From: Haematospirillum sp. H4485
Lineage (GTDB): Bacteria > Pseudomonadota > Alphaproteobacteria > Rhodospirillales > Rhodospirillaceae
Assembly (NCBI RefSeq): GCF_012102745.1
Contig: NZ_JAAVSY010000002.1
Location: 62,001 to 126,000 of the forward strand
DNA length: 64,000 nucleotides
Direction of reading: 5' to 3'
A model generated the notes under the pieces. The model worked only from the letters and a program-made list of their open reading frames with translations. It had not been told where the DNA came from and searched no databases. A program made the position numbers and the translations under genes. The first letter of the stretch is position 1, and each line of letters begins with the position of its first letter. Shown here piece after piece: positions 15,507 to 26,585 of this stretch.

Positions 15507-16553
15507 ATGCTTATCATATCAGGCCGGGAAGTATCGGAGCATCACCCCCCGTATGTCATTGCCGAGATTTCTGCAAACCACAACGGCTCGCTCGAACGTG
15601 CCAAGCTATCTATCGAAATGGCCGCAAAATCGGGGGCAAACGCCGTCAAGATACAAACTTATAACGCCGATACGATGACGATCGACTGCAACAAAGATGA
15701 TTTTATCGTAAAGGGTGGCTTATGGAACGGATACAAGCTGTACGACCTTTATCGCGAAGCCCACACCCCCTATGAGTGGCACCAGGAACTCTTCCGCTTT
15801 GCCCGTGAAATTGGGATTACGTTGTTCTCGACACCCTTTGATGAAACTGCCGTTGACTTGTTGGAATCCCTGAATACACCGGCTTATAAAATAGCATCCT
15901 TTGAATTGACTGATTTGCCCCTGATCAGCTACGTGGCAAAAAAGAAGAAACCCATGCTGATGTCTACCGGAATGGCCAGTGAGGGGGAAATAGCGGAAGC
16001 CCTGGAATGCGCCCGAAGTCATGGGTGTGATTCCATTCTTCTATTCCACTGCATCAGCAGCTATCCCGCACCTGTCGAGCAAGCCAATATACGATCCATA
16101 ACACAGCTGAAGAAGACGTTTGGTGTAACCGTTGGCTTATCCGACCATACGATCGGCAATATTGCGGCAACGGCTTCTGTTGCCTTGGGCGCTTCTGCCA
16201 TTGAAAAACACTTTACCATCAGCAGGGCAGACAAAGGCCCTGACAGCGCGTTCTCAATAGAACCGAACGAACTGGAGAAGCTTGTAGGGGACGTCAACGA
16301 AACCTGGTCGGCCTTGGGAAAAGACGAACTTGTCAGGCCCAAGGCGGAGACCAACAGCAGGGTTTTCCGTCGATCGCTGTATTTTGTCAATGATCTCAAG
16401 GCAGGAACCCCCATAAAACCCTGCGACGTAAGAAGGATACGCCCCGGGTATGGGCTGCCGCCAAAGCATTACGATGAAATCATCGGAAAGATCACATCAA
16501 GAGATGTAGAACGTGGTCAGCCTGTCGGATGGGATGACATACAAAAACATTAA
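15507..16553 (+). CDS. pseI: Pseudaminic acid synthase PseI (NeuB family)
   Basis: Condenses a 2,4-diacetamido-trideoxy hexose with PEP to give pseudaminic acid, the nonulosonic sugar placed on flagellin or capsule. The 348-residue protein has an N-terminal NeuB barrel (YVIAEISANHNGSLERAKLS, KIQTYNADTMT, FSTPFDETAVDLLE, MSTGMASEGEI, VGLSDHTIGN, GASAIEKHFT) and a C-terminal SAF/antifreeze-like domain (about residues 285-348) starting RRSLYFVNDLKAGTPI. The KGGLWNGYKLYDLY segment is typical of PseI rather than sialic acid synthases. ATG 15507 has AGGGG nine bases upstream. No pseB, pseC, pseF, pseG or pseH gene is in the window and the upstream neighbour is a pseudogene. Confidence 0.92.
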   Translation: MLIISGREVSEHHPPYVIAEISANHNGSLERAKLSIEMAAKSGANAVKIQTYNADTMTIDCNKDDFIVKGGLWNGYKLYDLYREAHTPYEWHQELFRFAREIGITLFSTPFDETAVDLLESLNTPAYKIASFELTDLPLISYVAKKKKPMLMSTGMASEGEIAEALECARSHGCDSILLFHCISSYPAPVEQANIRSITQLKKTFGVTVGLSDHTIGNIAATASVALGASAIEKHFTISRADKGPDSAFSIEPNELEKLVGDVNETWSALGKDELVRPKAETNSRVFRRSLYFVNDLKAGTPIKPCDVRRIRPGYGLPPKHYDEIIGKITSRDVERGQPVGWDDIQKH

Positions 16554-16619
16554 ACGAACCCTCATGCCCAGCCACATCAATGACCTGACCGGGCATGACC
16601 GGGTCCCGATCCGCCCCCT

Positions 16620-18173
16620 CTACTCCCACTCGATCGTGCCGGGTGGCTTCGATGTAATATCGTAAACAACGCGGTTCACGCCCTTGACCTCGTTGATAAT
16701 ACGATTGGACAAACGGGACAGGAATTCATGATCAAAATGATAATAGTCTGCTGTCATGCCATCTGTTGATGTAACAGCCCGCACGGCAAGGGCATAGTCG
16801 TAGGTACGGCCATCACCCATAACCCCAACCGTACGCACAGGAAGCAGCACGGCAAACGCCTGCCAGATGGCATCATACAGCCCGGCATTGCGAATTTCTT
16901 CCAGATAGATCGCATCCGCCTTGCGCAGAATATCCAGCTTTTCACGGGTAATATCCTGCCCCGGAATACGGATGGCCAGCCCCGGCCCCGGAAACGGATG
17001 ACGTCCGACCATTTCTTCCGGAAGCCCAAGTTCACAACCCAACGCACGAACCTCATCCTTGAACAGTTCACGCAGCGGCTCCACTAGCTTCATGTTCATG
17101 CGCTCGGGCAGACCACCAACGTTGTGGTGAGACTTGATCGTGACGCTTGGCCCACCGGTAAAGGAAACAGACTCAATCACATCAGGATACAACGTCCCCT
17201 GGGCCAGGAACTCGGCACCCCCAATCTTGCCAGCCTCGGCCTCAAAGACATCAATGAAGGTTTTACCAATGATCTTGCGCTTTTCTTCGGGGTCTGTCTT
17301 GCCGGACAGAAGGCCAAGGAACAGCTCCGAGGCATCCACATGCACCAGATTAATATTGAAACGATCCCGGAAGACCCGCACCACCTGCTCGGCCTCTCCC
17401 TGACGCATCAACCCATGATCAACAAAGACACAGGTCAGCTGGTCACCAATCGCCTCGTGCACGATGGCAGCCACAACAGAACTGTCAACACCCCCGGACA
17501 ACCCGCAAATAACACGACCCGTCCCGACCTGGGCCCGGATGCGGGCAATCTCGGTCTCGCGGAAGGACGCCATGGTCCAATCCCCGGAACAGCCGCAAAT
17601 ATCACGAACAAAGGTCTTCAGAAGCTGAGCCCCATGCGGGGTATGCACGACTTCGGGGTGAAACTGGACCCCATAGAAACGGCGTTCATCATCAGCAACG
17701 GCCGCAAACGGCGCTCCTTCAGAAGACGCAACAGCACGGAACCCGGGAGCCAGGGCTGTCACCCGGTCACCGTGGCTCATCCATACCTGCTCGACAGCAT
17801 CAGGAATCCACGTTCCGTCAAACAGGCGGCAATGTCCCTGTACACGTACAAAAGCCCGGCCAAATTCACGGTGGTCCGACCCTTCAACATGGCCACCCAG
17901 CTGAGCCATCATGGTCTGCTGCCCGTAGCAAATCCCGAGAACAGGCAACCCCATGGAAAACAGCTCCTGCGGTGCACGCGGCGTATCCGTTCCTGTGACC
18001 GAGGCCGGGCCACCAGACAGAATAACTCCGGCAGGAGAAAAAGCCCTTATGCTGTCGGCACTCACCCGGTTGAACGGGTGTATTTCACAGTAAACACCAG
18101 ATTCGCGCACACGCCGGGCAATCAGCTGGGTGACCTGGGATCCGAAATCGATAATAAGAATACGGTCAGTCAT
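16620..18173 (-). CDS. guaA: GMP synthase (glutamine-hydrolysing) GuaA
   Basis: Converts XMP to GMP with glutamine and ATP. The 517-residue protein holds an N-terminal class I amidotransferase domain ([20 protein letters not shown]; nucleophile Cys in GICYGQQTM; His/Glu in [11 protein letters not shown]), then the ATP-pyrophosphatase domain with the P-loop [13 protein letters not shown]. The C-terminal dimerisation domain ends in [19 protein letters not shown]. The start is the ATG at 18173; the open frame runs 62 codons further upstream, but family members begin at [13 protein letters not shown]. It is divergent from the chemoreceptor gene and convergent with pseI. Confidence 0.97.
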   Translation of the reverse strand: MTDRILIIDFGSQVTQLIARRVRESGVYCEIHPFNRVSADSIRAFSPAGVILSGGPASVTGTDTPRAPQELFSMGLPVLGICYGQQTMMAQLGGHVEGSDHREFGRAFVRVQGHCRLFDGTWIPDAVEQVWMSHGDRVTALAPGFRAVASSEGAPFAAVADDERRFYGVQFHPEVVHTPHGAQLLKTFVRDICGCSGDWTMASFRETEIARIRAQVGTGRVICGLSGGVDSSVVAAIVHEAIGDQLTCVFVDHGLMRQGEAEQVVRVFRDRFNINLVHVDASELFLGLLSGKTDPEEKRKIIGKTFIDVFEAEAGKIGGAEFLAQGTLYPDVIESVSFTGGPSVTIKSHHNVGGLPERMNMKLVEPLRELFKDEVRALGCELGLPEEMVGRHPFPGPGLAIRIPGQDITREKLDILRKADAIYLEEIRNAGLYDAIWQAFAVLLPVRTVGVMGDGRTYDYALAVRAVTSTDGMTADYYHFDHEFLSRLSNRIINEVKGVNRVVYDITSKPPGTIEWE

Positions 18174-18384
18174 GGGGTTCCGTACAGATACAGGGCCAGA
18201 ATCGGCAGAACAGGGGCGGACCTTAGCGCAAAGCGGCCCCGGCCTCCACCATTGTTTCATTCCTGCCGTGAACGCACGGACATATTGCATGTCTGCCCGG
18301 GCATTACAGCCCCGTATCCGTTGTTCATGCCTATCCCTTAAAGGATAAAGTTGCAGCAATAGCCGTCATGATCGGACAAGTGTC

Positions 18385-20313
18385 ATGTTTCTGAGAAAAG
18401 CGCGGATCGAACTCCAGCTGGGGCTTATTGTCGGTGCCATTGTCATCGGCTTCGTGCCTATGTGGGGCCTGTCCCGTTGGCAGGAGCATACCATCCATCA
18501 AGCGTCCGAGCGTCAAAACAACGCCAGATCAATCAGGGATGGCGTTGAGGACATAAGATACAACTTCCTGAACGCCCGACGGCGGGAGAAGGACTTCTTC
18601 CTGCGCCTGAATGAAAAAGAAATCGGCAACCATGCCGCCGTCACAGAAGAGATTCTTTCTGATTTCAAGGCACTGGAAGCGCAACTGGATAAAGAACAAG
18701 CAGCCAATGCAGCCTCCGCCTCTGAAAAGTTCAAGACCTACAACGCCAAGTTCCAGTCCATTGTTGAGATGTGGAAAACTGTTGGCCTGAAAGAAACAGA
18801 GGGCCTGCGGGGGGATCTTGAAAAACGTGCCCTCGCGGCAGGCAGTGAAACAGCCATAAAAACCAGCGCCAGCCTGATGGCACGCTATCTGGACCTGCGA
18901 CGCCTGGAAAAGGACGTCATGCTCTACAGCCGGCCCGCAGATATCGAGGAGTTCCGGAAAGATGCCACTGATCTTCTAACAGCGACAAACAACAGCGCCG
19001 TTATTGCGGACTGGCTGAAGCTGTTTGATCAGTATGTTGCTATCAGCGGTACCTTGGCCAAAGAAACATCCTCGCTGAGCAAGCTGTTTGCCGAAGCTGA
19101 ACCCTTTCTGGAAGCTCTTATTGAAAGGGCCCGCAACGATGTTGCAGCCGCACGTGCGGCCCAGGACGAAACCATGGCGACAAGCCAGCTTATATCTTCC
19201 ATCACCATGCTGGTTATCCTGACCGTTGTTGTTTGTATAACAATTATTGTTGCCCTCAGCATTTCGCGCCCCTTGGCCCAGATGACAACGGCTATGGAGA
19301 AAATATCAAGCGGGAACCTGAGTGTAGATATCCCGGCCGTTGGCTGGAAAAACGCCATTGGCCAGATGGCAGCGGCTCTGGTTGTTTTCCGCGACAATGC
19401 CTTGGAGGTTACCCGCCTGAATGCCATGGCTGAAAGCACCCATGTCCGCACAGATGCAGAGCGGCGTGCAATGATGGAAAAGCTGGCCGAAGAGTTCCAA
19501 GCCACAGCCGGTGCCATGGTTGAAACGATGGTCAGCATGATTTCCCAAATAGGAGACCAGATCCGTTCCGTGGCCAACGATGCGAAAATGGTTCTGGAAC
19601 GAGCTGATGCATCCAGTCGCTCGGCTGGGTCTGCCAGCCACAACGTCGAGGCTGTAGCTGCAGCCACCGAAGAGCTGACAGCATCAATCGGTGCCATATC
19701 AGAGCAAGTGGAACGTTCCGCAGGGTTGGCGCACAAGGCATCAGACAGTGCCCGCATCACAATCCAGCGTGTGGAAAGCCTTTCAACCGCTGCCGTAAGG
19801 ATTGGCGAGGTTGTCAGCATGATCACCGCGATTGCCGACCAAACCAATCTGCTGGCCCTGAACGCCACCATCGAAGCTGCCCGCGCCGGCGAGGCCGGAA
19901 AAGGCTTTGCCGTGGTCGCCAATGAAGTCAAAGGCCTGGCAACCCAGACCGGCCGCGCCACAGAAGAAATTGTCCGCCAGGTAGGAGCCGTACAAGCCGC
20001 AACAGAAGAAGCCGTACAGGCCATTAACGCCATTGCCGGCAATGTACACAATATCAACGATAACATTGCAGCCATTTCAACCGCTGTCAGCGAGCAAGGC
20101 GCCGCAACACGCGAAATCTCGAACAACGTGATCAATGCGGTTTCAGCAACCAGCGAAGTGTCTGACAACATCCGCGAGGTGGCCAGCTTGGCCAACACAA
20201 CCAGCAAGGCCACCCATACCCTTGACGGGACCATTATAGAACTGCGGAGCAAAGCCTCGGCATTGCAGGACAGCGTGACCCAGTTCCTGGGCTATGTGCG
20301 GGGTGACAAATAG
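18385..20313 (+). CDS. Methyl-accepting chemotaxis protein with HBM-type sensor
   Basis: A 642-residue inner-membrane chemoreceptor. Transmembrane helix 1 (about residues 12-30) is followed by an all-helical periplasmic sensor of about 230 residues containing [11 protein letters not shown], a hallmark of helical bimodular (HBM) domains. Transmembrane helix 2 (about 270-293) leads into a HAMP domain ([19 protein letters not shown]) and a long coiled-coil signalling region. The tip [20 protein letters not shown], followed by [17 protein letters not shown], is the CheA/CheW-binding hairpin. No C-terminal CheR-tethering pentapeptide is seen. HBM receptors often sense TCA intermediates or other organic acids; the ligand here is unknown. 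Confidence 0.94.
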   Translation: MFLRKARIELQLGLIVGAIVIGFVPMWGLSRWQEHTIHQASERQNNARSIRDGVEDIRYNFLNARRREKDFFLRLNEKEIGNHAAVTEEILSDFKALEAQLDKEQAANAASASEKFKTYNAKFQSIVEMWKTVGLKETEGLRGDLEKRALAAGSETAIKTSASLMARYLDLRRLEKDVMLYSRPADIEEFRKDATDLLTATNNSAVIADWLKLFDQYVAISGTLAKETSSLSKLFAEAEPFLEALIERARNDVAAARAAQDETMATSQLISSITMLVILTVVVCITIIVALSISRPLAQMTTAMEKISSGNLSVDIPAVGWKNAIGQMAAALVVFRDNALEVTRLNAMAESTHVRTDAERRAMMEKLAEEFQATAGAMVETMVSMISQIGDQIRSVANDAKMVLERADASSRSAGSASHNVEAVAAATEELTASIGAISEQVERSAGLAHKASDSARITIQRVESLSTAAVRIGEVVSMITAIADQTNLLALNATIEAARAGEAGKGFAVVANEVKGLATQTGRATEEIVRQVGAVQAATEEAVQAINAIAGNVHNINDNIAAISTAVSEQGAATREISNNVINAVSATSEVSDNIREVASLANTTSKATHTLDGTIIELRSKASALQDSVTQFLGYVRGDK

Positions 20314-20315
20314 GT

Positions 20316-21671
20316 TCACGCCTCTGACGGCTCCGCACGTTCCAGCACGGCAACGAAAAACCCGTCGGTATCATGCTCCAGCGGATCAAGCCGTAAAAAC
20401 GGGCCTGTCGCAGGGCAAGGAGCCGTGCCCACAAGATCGGACCACAGGGTCCGGACATCCAAAACGCGAAAATCCGGCGAAGATGCCAGAAAACGTTCTA
20501 TACGTGCCTCGTTTTCCTGAGGCAGCAGGGAACACGTGGCATAGACAACTCTCCCGCCAGGCCGGACCAAGCGGGATGCGCTGTCCAGAATATGCCCCTG
20601 CAGCTCATCCAGGGCCTGCACACTCTGACGATCCAGCCGCCAGCGGGCATCGGGGTTGCGGCGCCAGGTCCCGGTCCCACTGCAAGGGGCATCAATCAGA
20701 ACCCGATCAAAACGACCGGCAGAGCGCTTGACCCACTTGTCCCGTTCACCGGACAAGACATGTCGGGTCACATTGTGAACCCCGGCACGCCGCAAACGGA
20801 CAGCTGAACGTTCAAGGCGCCCCTGTGACACATCACAGGCAACCAGCCGCCCCTTGTTCTGCATCCCCGCAGCCATAGCCAAGGTTTTGCCACCCGCACC
20901 GGCACAAAAATCAACCACGGCCATTCCCGGGCGGGCATCAACCAGCAGACCGACCAGCTGCGATCCCTCGTCCTGCACTTCGACCAGACCTTCACGGAAC
21001 GCCTCGGTTGCAGGCAGGTTGGCACGGCCCTCCAGCCGAAGAGAGAGCGGCGACAACAGACCGGGACGGACCGTAATCCCTTCATTCTCCAAGCGGGCGA
21101 TACCCTCGGCCACATCCGCTTTCAGGCTGTTGACCCGGATATCAACCGGGGCCTCGCGATTGAGCGCCTCAAGGAGCGGCATAACCCGGTCACCGTAACA
21201 AGCCGCCAGGTCCGGGATGATCCATTCCGGAACCTCACCCTGCACCCAGTCCGGCTGATCACTGTGGGTCAGCCTTTGGCCCCGCAACGCACGGATCAAT
21301 GCCTTTTCCCGCTCGCGCAGACGATGCGGGCAGAATTTATCCCCTGAACAGAGGAGATCCAGGTCTGACAGGCTGTATCCCGCAACCAGCACACGATGAG
21401 CCAGAACCCGCAGACGCGGCGGAACATCGCCCCATTCCGGAGCTTCTCCCGGCAGGCCAAGCTGGCTGTGCAACCGACGGATCCACCAGCCGATACGCGC
21501 CCATGTCCGCAGGAGGCTCCATACGTCATCGGCAATGAACCGGCGATCTTTCGAGCCGATATAACGGCGTGCCCGGAAAAACTCCGACGCTGTGCCATCC
21601 GCCGGACGGGGGGAGGAGACAACAGCCTCCAGAAGATCAACAGTAGCTTGTAAACGGGCAGCAGGAATCAC
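20316..21671 (-). CDS. rsmB: 16S rRNA m5C967 methyltransferase RsmB
   Basis: Methylates C967 of 16S rRNA with SAM. The protein (about 451 residues) has an N-terminal NusB-like helical domain (ARLQATVDLLEAVV, SKDRRFIADDVWSLLR) and a Rossmann methyltransferase domain. Visible motifs are VVDFCAGAGGKTLAMA (SAM site), DAPCSGTGTWRRNPD (first catalytic Cys) and YATCSLLPQENE (second Cys). The proposed start is GTG 21671, giving the usual VIPAARLQ N-terminus. A hairpin at 21723-21752 in the longer open frame makes an upstream start unlikely. It lies downstream of guaB on the same strand. Confidence 0.93.
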   Translation of the reverse strand: MIPAARLQATVDLLEAVVSSPRPADGTASEFFRARRYIGSKDRRFIADDVWSLLRTWARIGWWIRRLHSQLGLPGEAPEWGDVPPRLRVLAHRVLVAGYSLSDLDLLCSGDKFCPHRLREREKALIRALRGQRLTHSDQPDWVQGEVPEWIIPDLAACYGDRVMPLLEALNREAPVDIRVNSLKADVAEGIARLENEGITVRPGLLSPLSLRLEGRANLPATEAFREGLVEVQDEGSQLVGLLVDARPGMAVVDFCAGAGGKTLAMAAGMQNKGRLVACDVSQGRLERSAVRLRRAGVHNVTRHVLSGERDKWVKRSAGRFDRVLIDAPCSGTGTWRRNPDARWRLDRQSVQALDELQGHILDSASRLVRPGGRVVYATCSLLPQENEARIERFLASSPDFRVLDVRTLWSDLVGTAPCPATGPFLRLDPLEHDTDGFFVAVLERAEPSEA

Positions 21672-21722
21672 GATTGCAATCTTTTCATACCAAGCAGGAA
21701 CCAGGGACAAGCCCCCAAGAAA

Positions 21723-21752
21723 CCGGAGCCGATGGCAACCCACCGGCTCCGG
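21723..21752 (-). terminator. Hairpin between guaB and rsmB, likely terminator or attenuator
   Basis: CCGGAGCCG (21723-21731) and CGGCTCCGG (21744-21752) are perfectly complementary with a 12-base loop. On the minus strand a TTTCTTG tract follows, a weak T-run. It lies about 30 bases past the guaB stop. Confidence 0.6.
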
Positions 21753-21784
21753 AGCAAAGCATCAACAACGAAGACCAGATACCC

Positions 21785-23260
<1,476 letters not shown>

Positions 23261-23389
23261 TTACGACCGGCAGCAGCATATTTCGGGATGCGCGCCATCA
23301 TACACAGAAAGTTTTCTGTGCCAAGCAACAGAATTGCAGCCCCGCACCCCGAAAAGTGCAACCCGGAACACCTATAGACAGCAGATCCC

Positions 23390-24121
23390 CTAGCCCCGGA
23401 ACCCCCGGGCGACTAGATACAGCTCCGGGCTTTCCTTGCGACTGGCCGGGGGTTTTATGTGCTTGATGCTGTCAAAGCGGGGCTTGAGAACCTTGAGCAG
23501 GTCACCCGTCGCCCCACCCTGAAACACCTTGCAGAGAAAGGTTCCACCGGGGGCCAGAACCTCGGCCGCAAAGTCCCAGGCGACTTCCAGCAACGCAATA
23601 ATCCGCAGATGGTCTGTACGGGGATCCCCGGTTGTTGGGGCCGCCATATCGGACATCACCACATCGGCAGTCCCGCCAAGGGCGTCTTTCAGGGCCTGCG
23701 GGGCAGCCGGATCAAGAAAGTCCAGGGTAATACAATGCGCCCCGGGAATTGGACCCCATTCCAGGATATCGATCCCGACCACGGTTCCGCCACGGGGCTG
23801 ATCGGCCCGTGTCCGTTCTACCGCAACCTGGGTCCACCCACCAGGCGCAGCACCAAGATCAACCACTTTCTGACCGGGCTTAAGGAACGCCAGCTGCTGG
23901 TCCATCTCAACCAGCTTGAAAGCAGCCCGGGACTTGTAACCCTGCTGACGTGCAGCCACCACATAAGGGTCATTCAGCTGGCGTTGGAGCCATTGCACAG
24001 ACGACGTACTGCGCCCACGGGCAGACTTGACCCGTACAGACGTCATCCGCACCGACACCGCCGACCGGTTCGATGCAGACGGTACGCGACGACCGCTTTT
24101 TTTTCCTGGTGCTCGTGCCAT
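23390..24121 (-). CDS. rlmE: 23S rRNA Um2552 2'-O-methyltransferase RlmE (FtsJ/RrmJ)
   Basis: Methylates U2552 in the A loop during large-subunit maturation. The 243-residue protein has a basic N-terminal extension of about 40 residues (MARAPGKKSGRR), then SRAAFKLVEMDQQL and the SAM-binding VVDLGAAPGGWTQVA. The catalytic K-D-K-E set can be placed: K in SRAAFKL, D in VMSDMAAPTTG, K in FLCKVFQGG, E in RKESPELYLVARGF. ATG 24121 is chosen because the upstream extension is not family-like. It starts 13 bases after the ppx stop, so the two form an operon. Confidence 0.95.
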   Translation of the reverse strand: MARAPGKKSGRRVPSASNRSAVSVRMTSVRVKSARGRSTSSVQWLQRQLNDPYVVAARQQGYKSRAAFKLVEMDQQLAFLKPGQKVVDLGAAPGGWTQVAVERTRADQPRGGTVVGIDILEWGPIPGAHCITLDFLDPAAPQALKDALGGTADVVMSDMAAPTTGDPRTDHLRIIALLEVAWDFAAEVLAPGGTFLCKVFQGGATGDLLKVLKPRFDSIKHIKPPASRKESPELYLVARGFRG

Positions 24122-24134
24122 AACAACCAAAAGA

Positions 24135-25205
24135 TTAGTATACCTGACAAATACACTCCATGCCAAAATCGGCCGGAGTATTACGTACCCCCATAAGCCC
24201 CATAAGCAGCCCTTCGCGCAAGCCCCGATCTGCAATCGTCAGCGAACCACCTGGCCACAGACTGAAAACAGCCTCCAGAATGGCGCACCCAGCAATAACC
24301 AGATCAGCCCTCTGAGGCCCAATACACGGCGAATCTGCCCGTTGCCGGGCCGTCATGCCCATCAACCGCTGCCCTGCGTCAAGAATGGCCGCACACGACA
24401 CATCCAACCCATCAACTGCTGCGCGATCATAGCGCGTCAAGCCAAGATGAAAAGCCCCCAAGGTCGTAACTGTCCCGGACGTACCCACCACCTGGAGCTG
24501 CTCCATCGTCACACGTTCCGCAAGATTATGGCGCTCCCCAAAGGGTTGGACCATGGAGCAAATGCGGGCGCACACCTCCCGGTATGTGCGATACGAGAAG
24601 TCCCCCCCTCCACAGGCATCCGCAACGGTCACGACACCGAAGGGAAGAGACATGAAACCCTCAACCCGTAACCCGGAGGCACCCTGCACAATCAAGACCA
24701 ACTCGGTCGACCCGCCGCCAATATCAAACAGAAAGATAGAACTGGACCCGGCAGAAAAAAGCCCCGAACACCCGACCAAAGCCAGGCACGCCTCTTCTGC
24801 GGCAGAAATACACTCTACGGTCAAACCTGTCTCGCGGTATACGGTCGCCAGAAACTCCAGCCCGTTCCCGGCGCGGCGACATCCTTCTGTTGCAACGTGG
24901 CGCGAGCGAACCGGACCAAACCGGCCAATCTTTTCGGCGCAGCTGCGCAAGGCGTCAAGTGTTCGCTCCTGCGCAGCAGCAGACAAAACGCCCGTTTCAG
25001 CCAACCCTTCCCCCAAGCGGGTTATGCGTGAGAATGAGTCCACAACCCTGAAGCGCTCTCCGTCAGGGCGGGCAATCAGCATACGGCAATTGTTTGTCCC
25101 AAGGTCGATCGCCGCATACGCAGATGCCACGTCTGTCAGGCCACCACCGGAACCAGCAGAGTATCGACGCCCCTCTAACGGCGCGTTTACCGCAAGATCT
25201 GCCAT
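24135..25205 (-). CDS. Exopolyphosphatase / pppGpp phosphohydrolase family (Ppx/GppA)
   Basis: A 356-residue member of the ASKHA-fold Ppx/GppA family, which trims polyphosphate or converts pppGpp to ppGpp. Signature motifs: AAIDLGTNNCRMLIA at the N-terminus, RHVATEGCRRAGN, the phosphate-binding DIGGGSTELVLI, and VVGTSGTVTTLGAF. The length matches short Ppx/GppA proteins that lack the C-terminal HD-like domain. The start at 25205 (MADLAVNAPLEG) is preferred for its AAGGGG ribosome-binding site five bases before the ATG; longer frames start at 25220 and 25247. It is co-directional with rlmE, a pairing common in alphaproteobacteria. Confidence 0.92.
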   Translation of the reverse strand: MADLAVNAPLEGRRYSAGSGGGLTDVASAYAAIDLGTNNCRMLIARPDGERFRVVDSFSRITRLGEGLAETGVLSAAAQERTLDALRSCAEKIGRFGPVRSRHVATEGCRRAGNGLEFLATVYRETGLTVECISAAEEACLALVGCSGLFSAGSSSIFLFDIGGGSTELVLIVQGASGLRVEGFMSLPFGVVTVADACGGGDFSYRTYREVCARICSMVQPFGERHNLAERVTMEQLQVVGTSGTVTTLGAFHLGLTRYDRAAVDGLDVSCAAILDAGQRLMGMTARQRADSPCIGPQRADLVIAGCAILEAVFSLWPGGSLTIADRGLREGLLMGLMGVRNTPADFGMECICQVY

Positions 25206-25319
25206 ACCGGCCCCTTCCATGCCAACCATACATACCCATATAATCATATCCTAGAGGGTTACAAACGGGGAAGCATGCTCCACGACAGCACTGAAAGTTA
25301 AAAAAGATAATAAAGGGGG

Positions 25320-25348
25320 TTCACAGCATGGAAACAGAAGGATATAAG
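25320..25348 (+). promoter_or_regulatory. Candidate promoter of tRNA-Gln
   Basis: TTCACA (25320-25325) and TATAAG (25343-25348) are spaced by 17 bases, leaving about 45 bases of 5' leader before the tRNA. Confidence 0.4.
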
Positions 25349-25401
25349 GGCGCCCGCCTGCCGGATCGATCGATCAAGAGTGATCAGGCTGACTGTCCTG
25401 T

Positions 25402-25475
25402 TGGGGGATAGTTTAATGGTAGAACAGCGGACTCTGACTCCGTTAGTCTTGGTTCGAATCCAGGTCCCCCAGCCA
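25402..25475 (+). tRNA. tRNA-Gln (CTG)
   Basis: 74 bases with encoded CCA. The acceptor TGGGGGA pairs with TCCCCCA, the D loop contains AATGGT, the anticodon loop ACTCTGACT carries CTG, and the T loop is TTCGAAT. The U1-A72 acceptor pair is typical of bacterial tRNA-Gln. Confidence 0.97.
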
Positions 25476-25517
25476 AAAACGAAACTCCCCGCATACATGT
25501 GCGGGGAGTTTCGTTTT
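25476..25517. terminator. Bidirectional terminator between tRNA-Gln and the hydrolase gene
   Basis: Eighteen bases (AAAACGAAACTCCCCGCA) pair with their perfect complement around a six-base loop, with A and T tracts on the outer sides. It therefore works for tRNA-Gln on plus and for the convergent hydrolase gene on minus. Confidence 0.9.
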
Positions 25518-25573
25518 CAGGGCAACGGAAACAAGGACCGGATAATACCAGCCCTTGCCAAGCTGCCCGCCTG

Positions 25574-26218
25574 TCACGCCATAACCATGGACTTTGCGAT
25601 ATAAGAATCCACGGTCGATACAACCGTATCAATATGGCCGGAGAAAAAGTGATCTGCCCCCGGAATGGAAACATGATCCACGCTGATATTCTTCTGGGCC
25701 TGAAGCTTGTCGGCCAGCTTCTTCACAGACTCAGCGGAAACAACCCTGTCAGCCGCACCATGCACGATCAACCCGGGAGAAGGGCAAGGCGCCAGGAACG
25801 AAAAGTCATAATGGCTGGCCGGCGGCGCAACACTGACAAAACCTGAAATCTCCGGACGACGCATCAGAAGCTGCATCCCGATCCATGCACCAAAGGCAAA
25901 GCCTGCCACCCAACACTGCCCTGCATGCGGATTTATGGCCTGCATCCAGTCAAGAGCGGAAGCAGCATCGGACAGCTCCCCCTGCCCGCTGTCAAAAGAA
26001 CCCTGTGAACGGCCTACACCACGAAAGTTGAAACGCAGGACCGAAAAGCCACGCTGGGCAAACACATGAGAGAGGTCAAAGACAATCCTCTGGTTCATCG
26101 TGCCGCCATGCTGGGGATGGGAATGCAGCACAAGCGCCAAGGGGGCATTTGCGGTGCTGGAATGGTGATAGCGACCTTCCAGTCGGCCTTCAGGACCATT
26201 GAAGATGACTTCATGCAT
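25574..26218 (-). CDS. Alpha/beta hydrolase (serine hydrolase family)
   Basis: A 214-residue cytoplasmic hydrolase. The oxyanion strand LVLHSHPQHGGTMNQ is the family signature of this short dienelactone-hydrolase-like group. The nucleophile position reads GFAFGAW, with Ala where Ser is usual, so the classical Ser elbow is not seen. The later LIVHGAADRVVS and GADHFFSGH segments supply Asp and His. ATG 26218 (MHEVIFNGPEGRLEG) matches the family start; the frame runs further upstream without family sequence. It lies divergent from the cysE-iscR group, a neighbourhood common in alphaproteobacteria. Substrate unknown. Confidence 0.88.
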   Translation of the reverse strand: MHEVIFNGPEGRLEGRYHHSSTANAPLALVLHSHPQHGGTMNQRIVFDLSHVFAQRGFSVLRFNFRGVGRSQGSFDSGQGELSDAASALDWMQAINPHAGQCWVAGFAFGAWIGMQLLMRRPEISGFVSVAPPASHYDFSFLAPCPSPGLIVHGAADRVVSAESVKKLADKLQAQKNISVDHVSIPGADHFFSGHIDTVVSTVDSYIAKSMVMA

Positions 26219-26467
26219 TGGCGTCTGTTTCTTCAGCAAGTTGGTTACCGGAATAAATGCGTGGAGCGAAATCGCACAGCAGGACCAGAACGAAATAAGG
26301 CGGCCCGGCGACAGTATAGCCCTGCCCGGACACAAAAAGCCATTCCCACGATACAGGGAAGAACGGAAACACACCACGACTGACCACAATTTTATCATAA
26401 ACGCAATGAAAAACACGTTTGTTCATGCCCGTGTACGACTATTTTACGTTGCGCCGCCCCCGATTAC

Positions 26468-26496
26468 TTGATCTTTCTTGTCAACTATCCTAGATT
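26468..26496 (+). promoter_or_regulatory. Candidate promoter of the cysE-iscR operon
   Basis: TTGATC (26468-26473) and TAGATT (26491-26496) are spaced by 17 bases, 90 bases before cysE. The rest of the 26219-26585 gap holds AT-rich sequence and no gene that I can support. Confidence 0.45.
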
Positions 26497-26585
26497 CGCC
26501 ATAAAAAATAAAAGGCCTTTACACAGGCTTGGGAAGCCGGGGCCAACTCGAAAAATCGGGATCTCCCAGACATCAGGACAGCGCA

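Noticed and set aside
16560-16619. Possible terminator between pseI and guaA
   Set aside because: TCATGCCC and GGGCATGA can pair, but the loop is long and no T tract follows on either strand.
19029-20252. 407-codon minus-strand frame opposite the chemoreceptor
   Set aside because: Antisense of the alanine/serine-rich signalling domain; no start site or family match.
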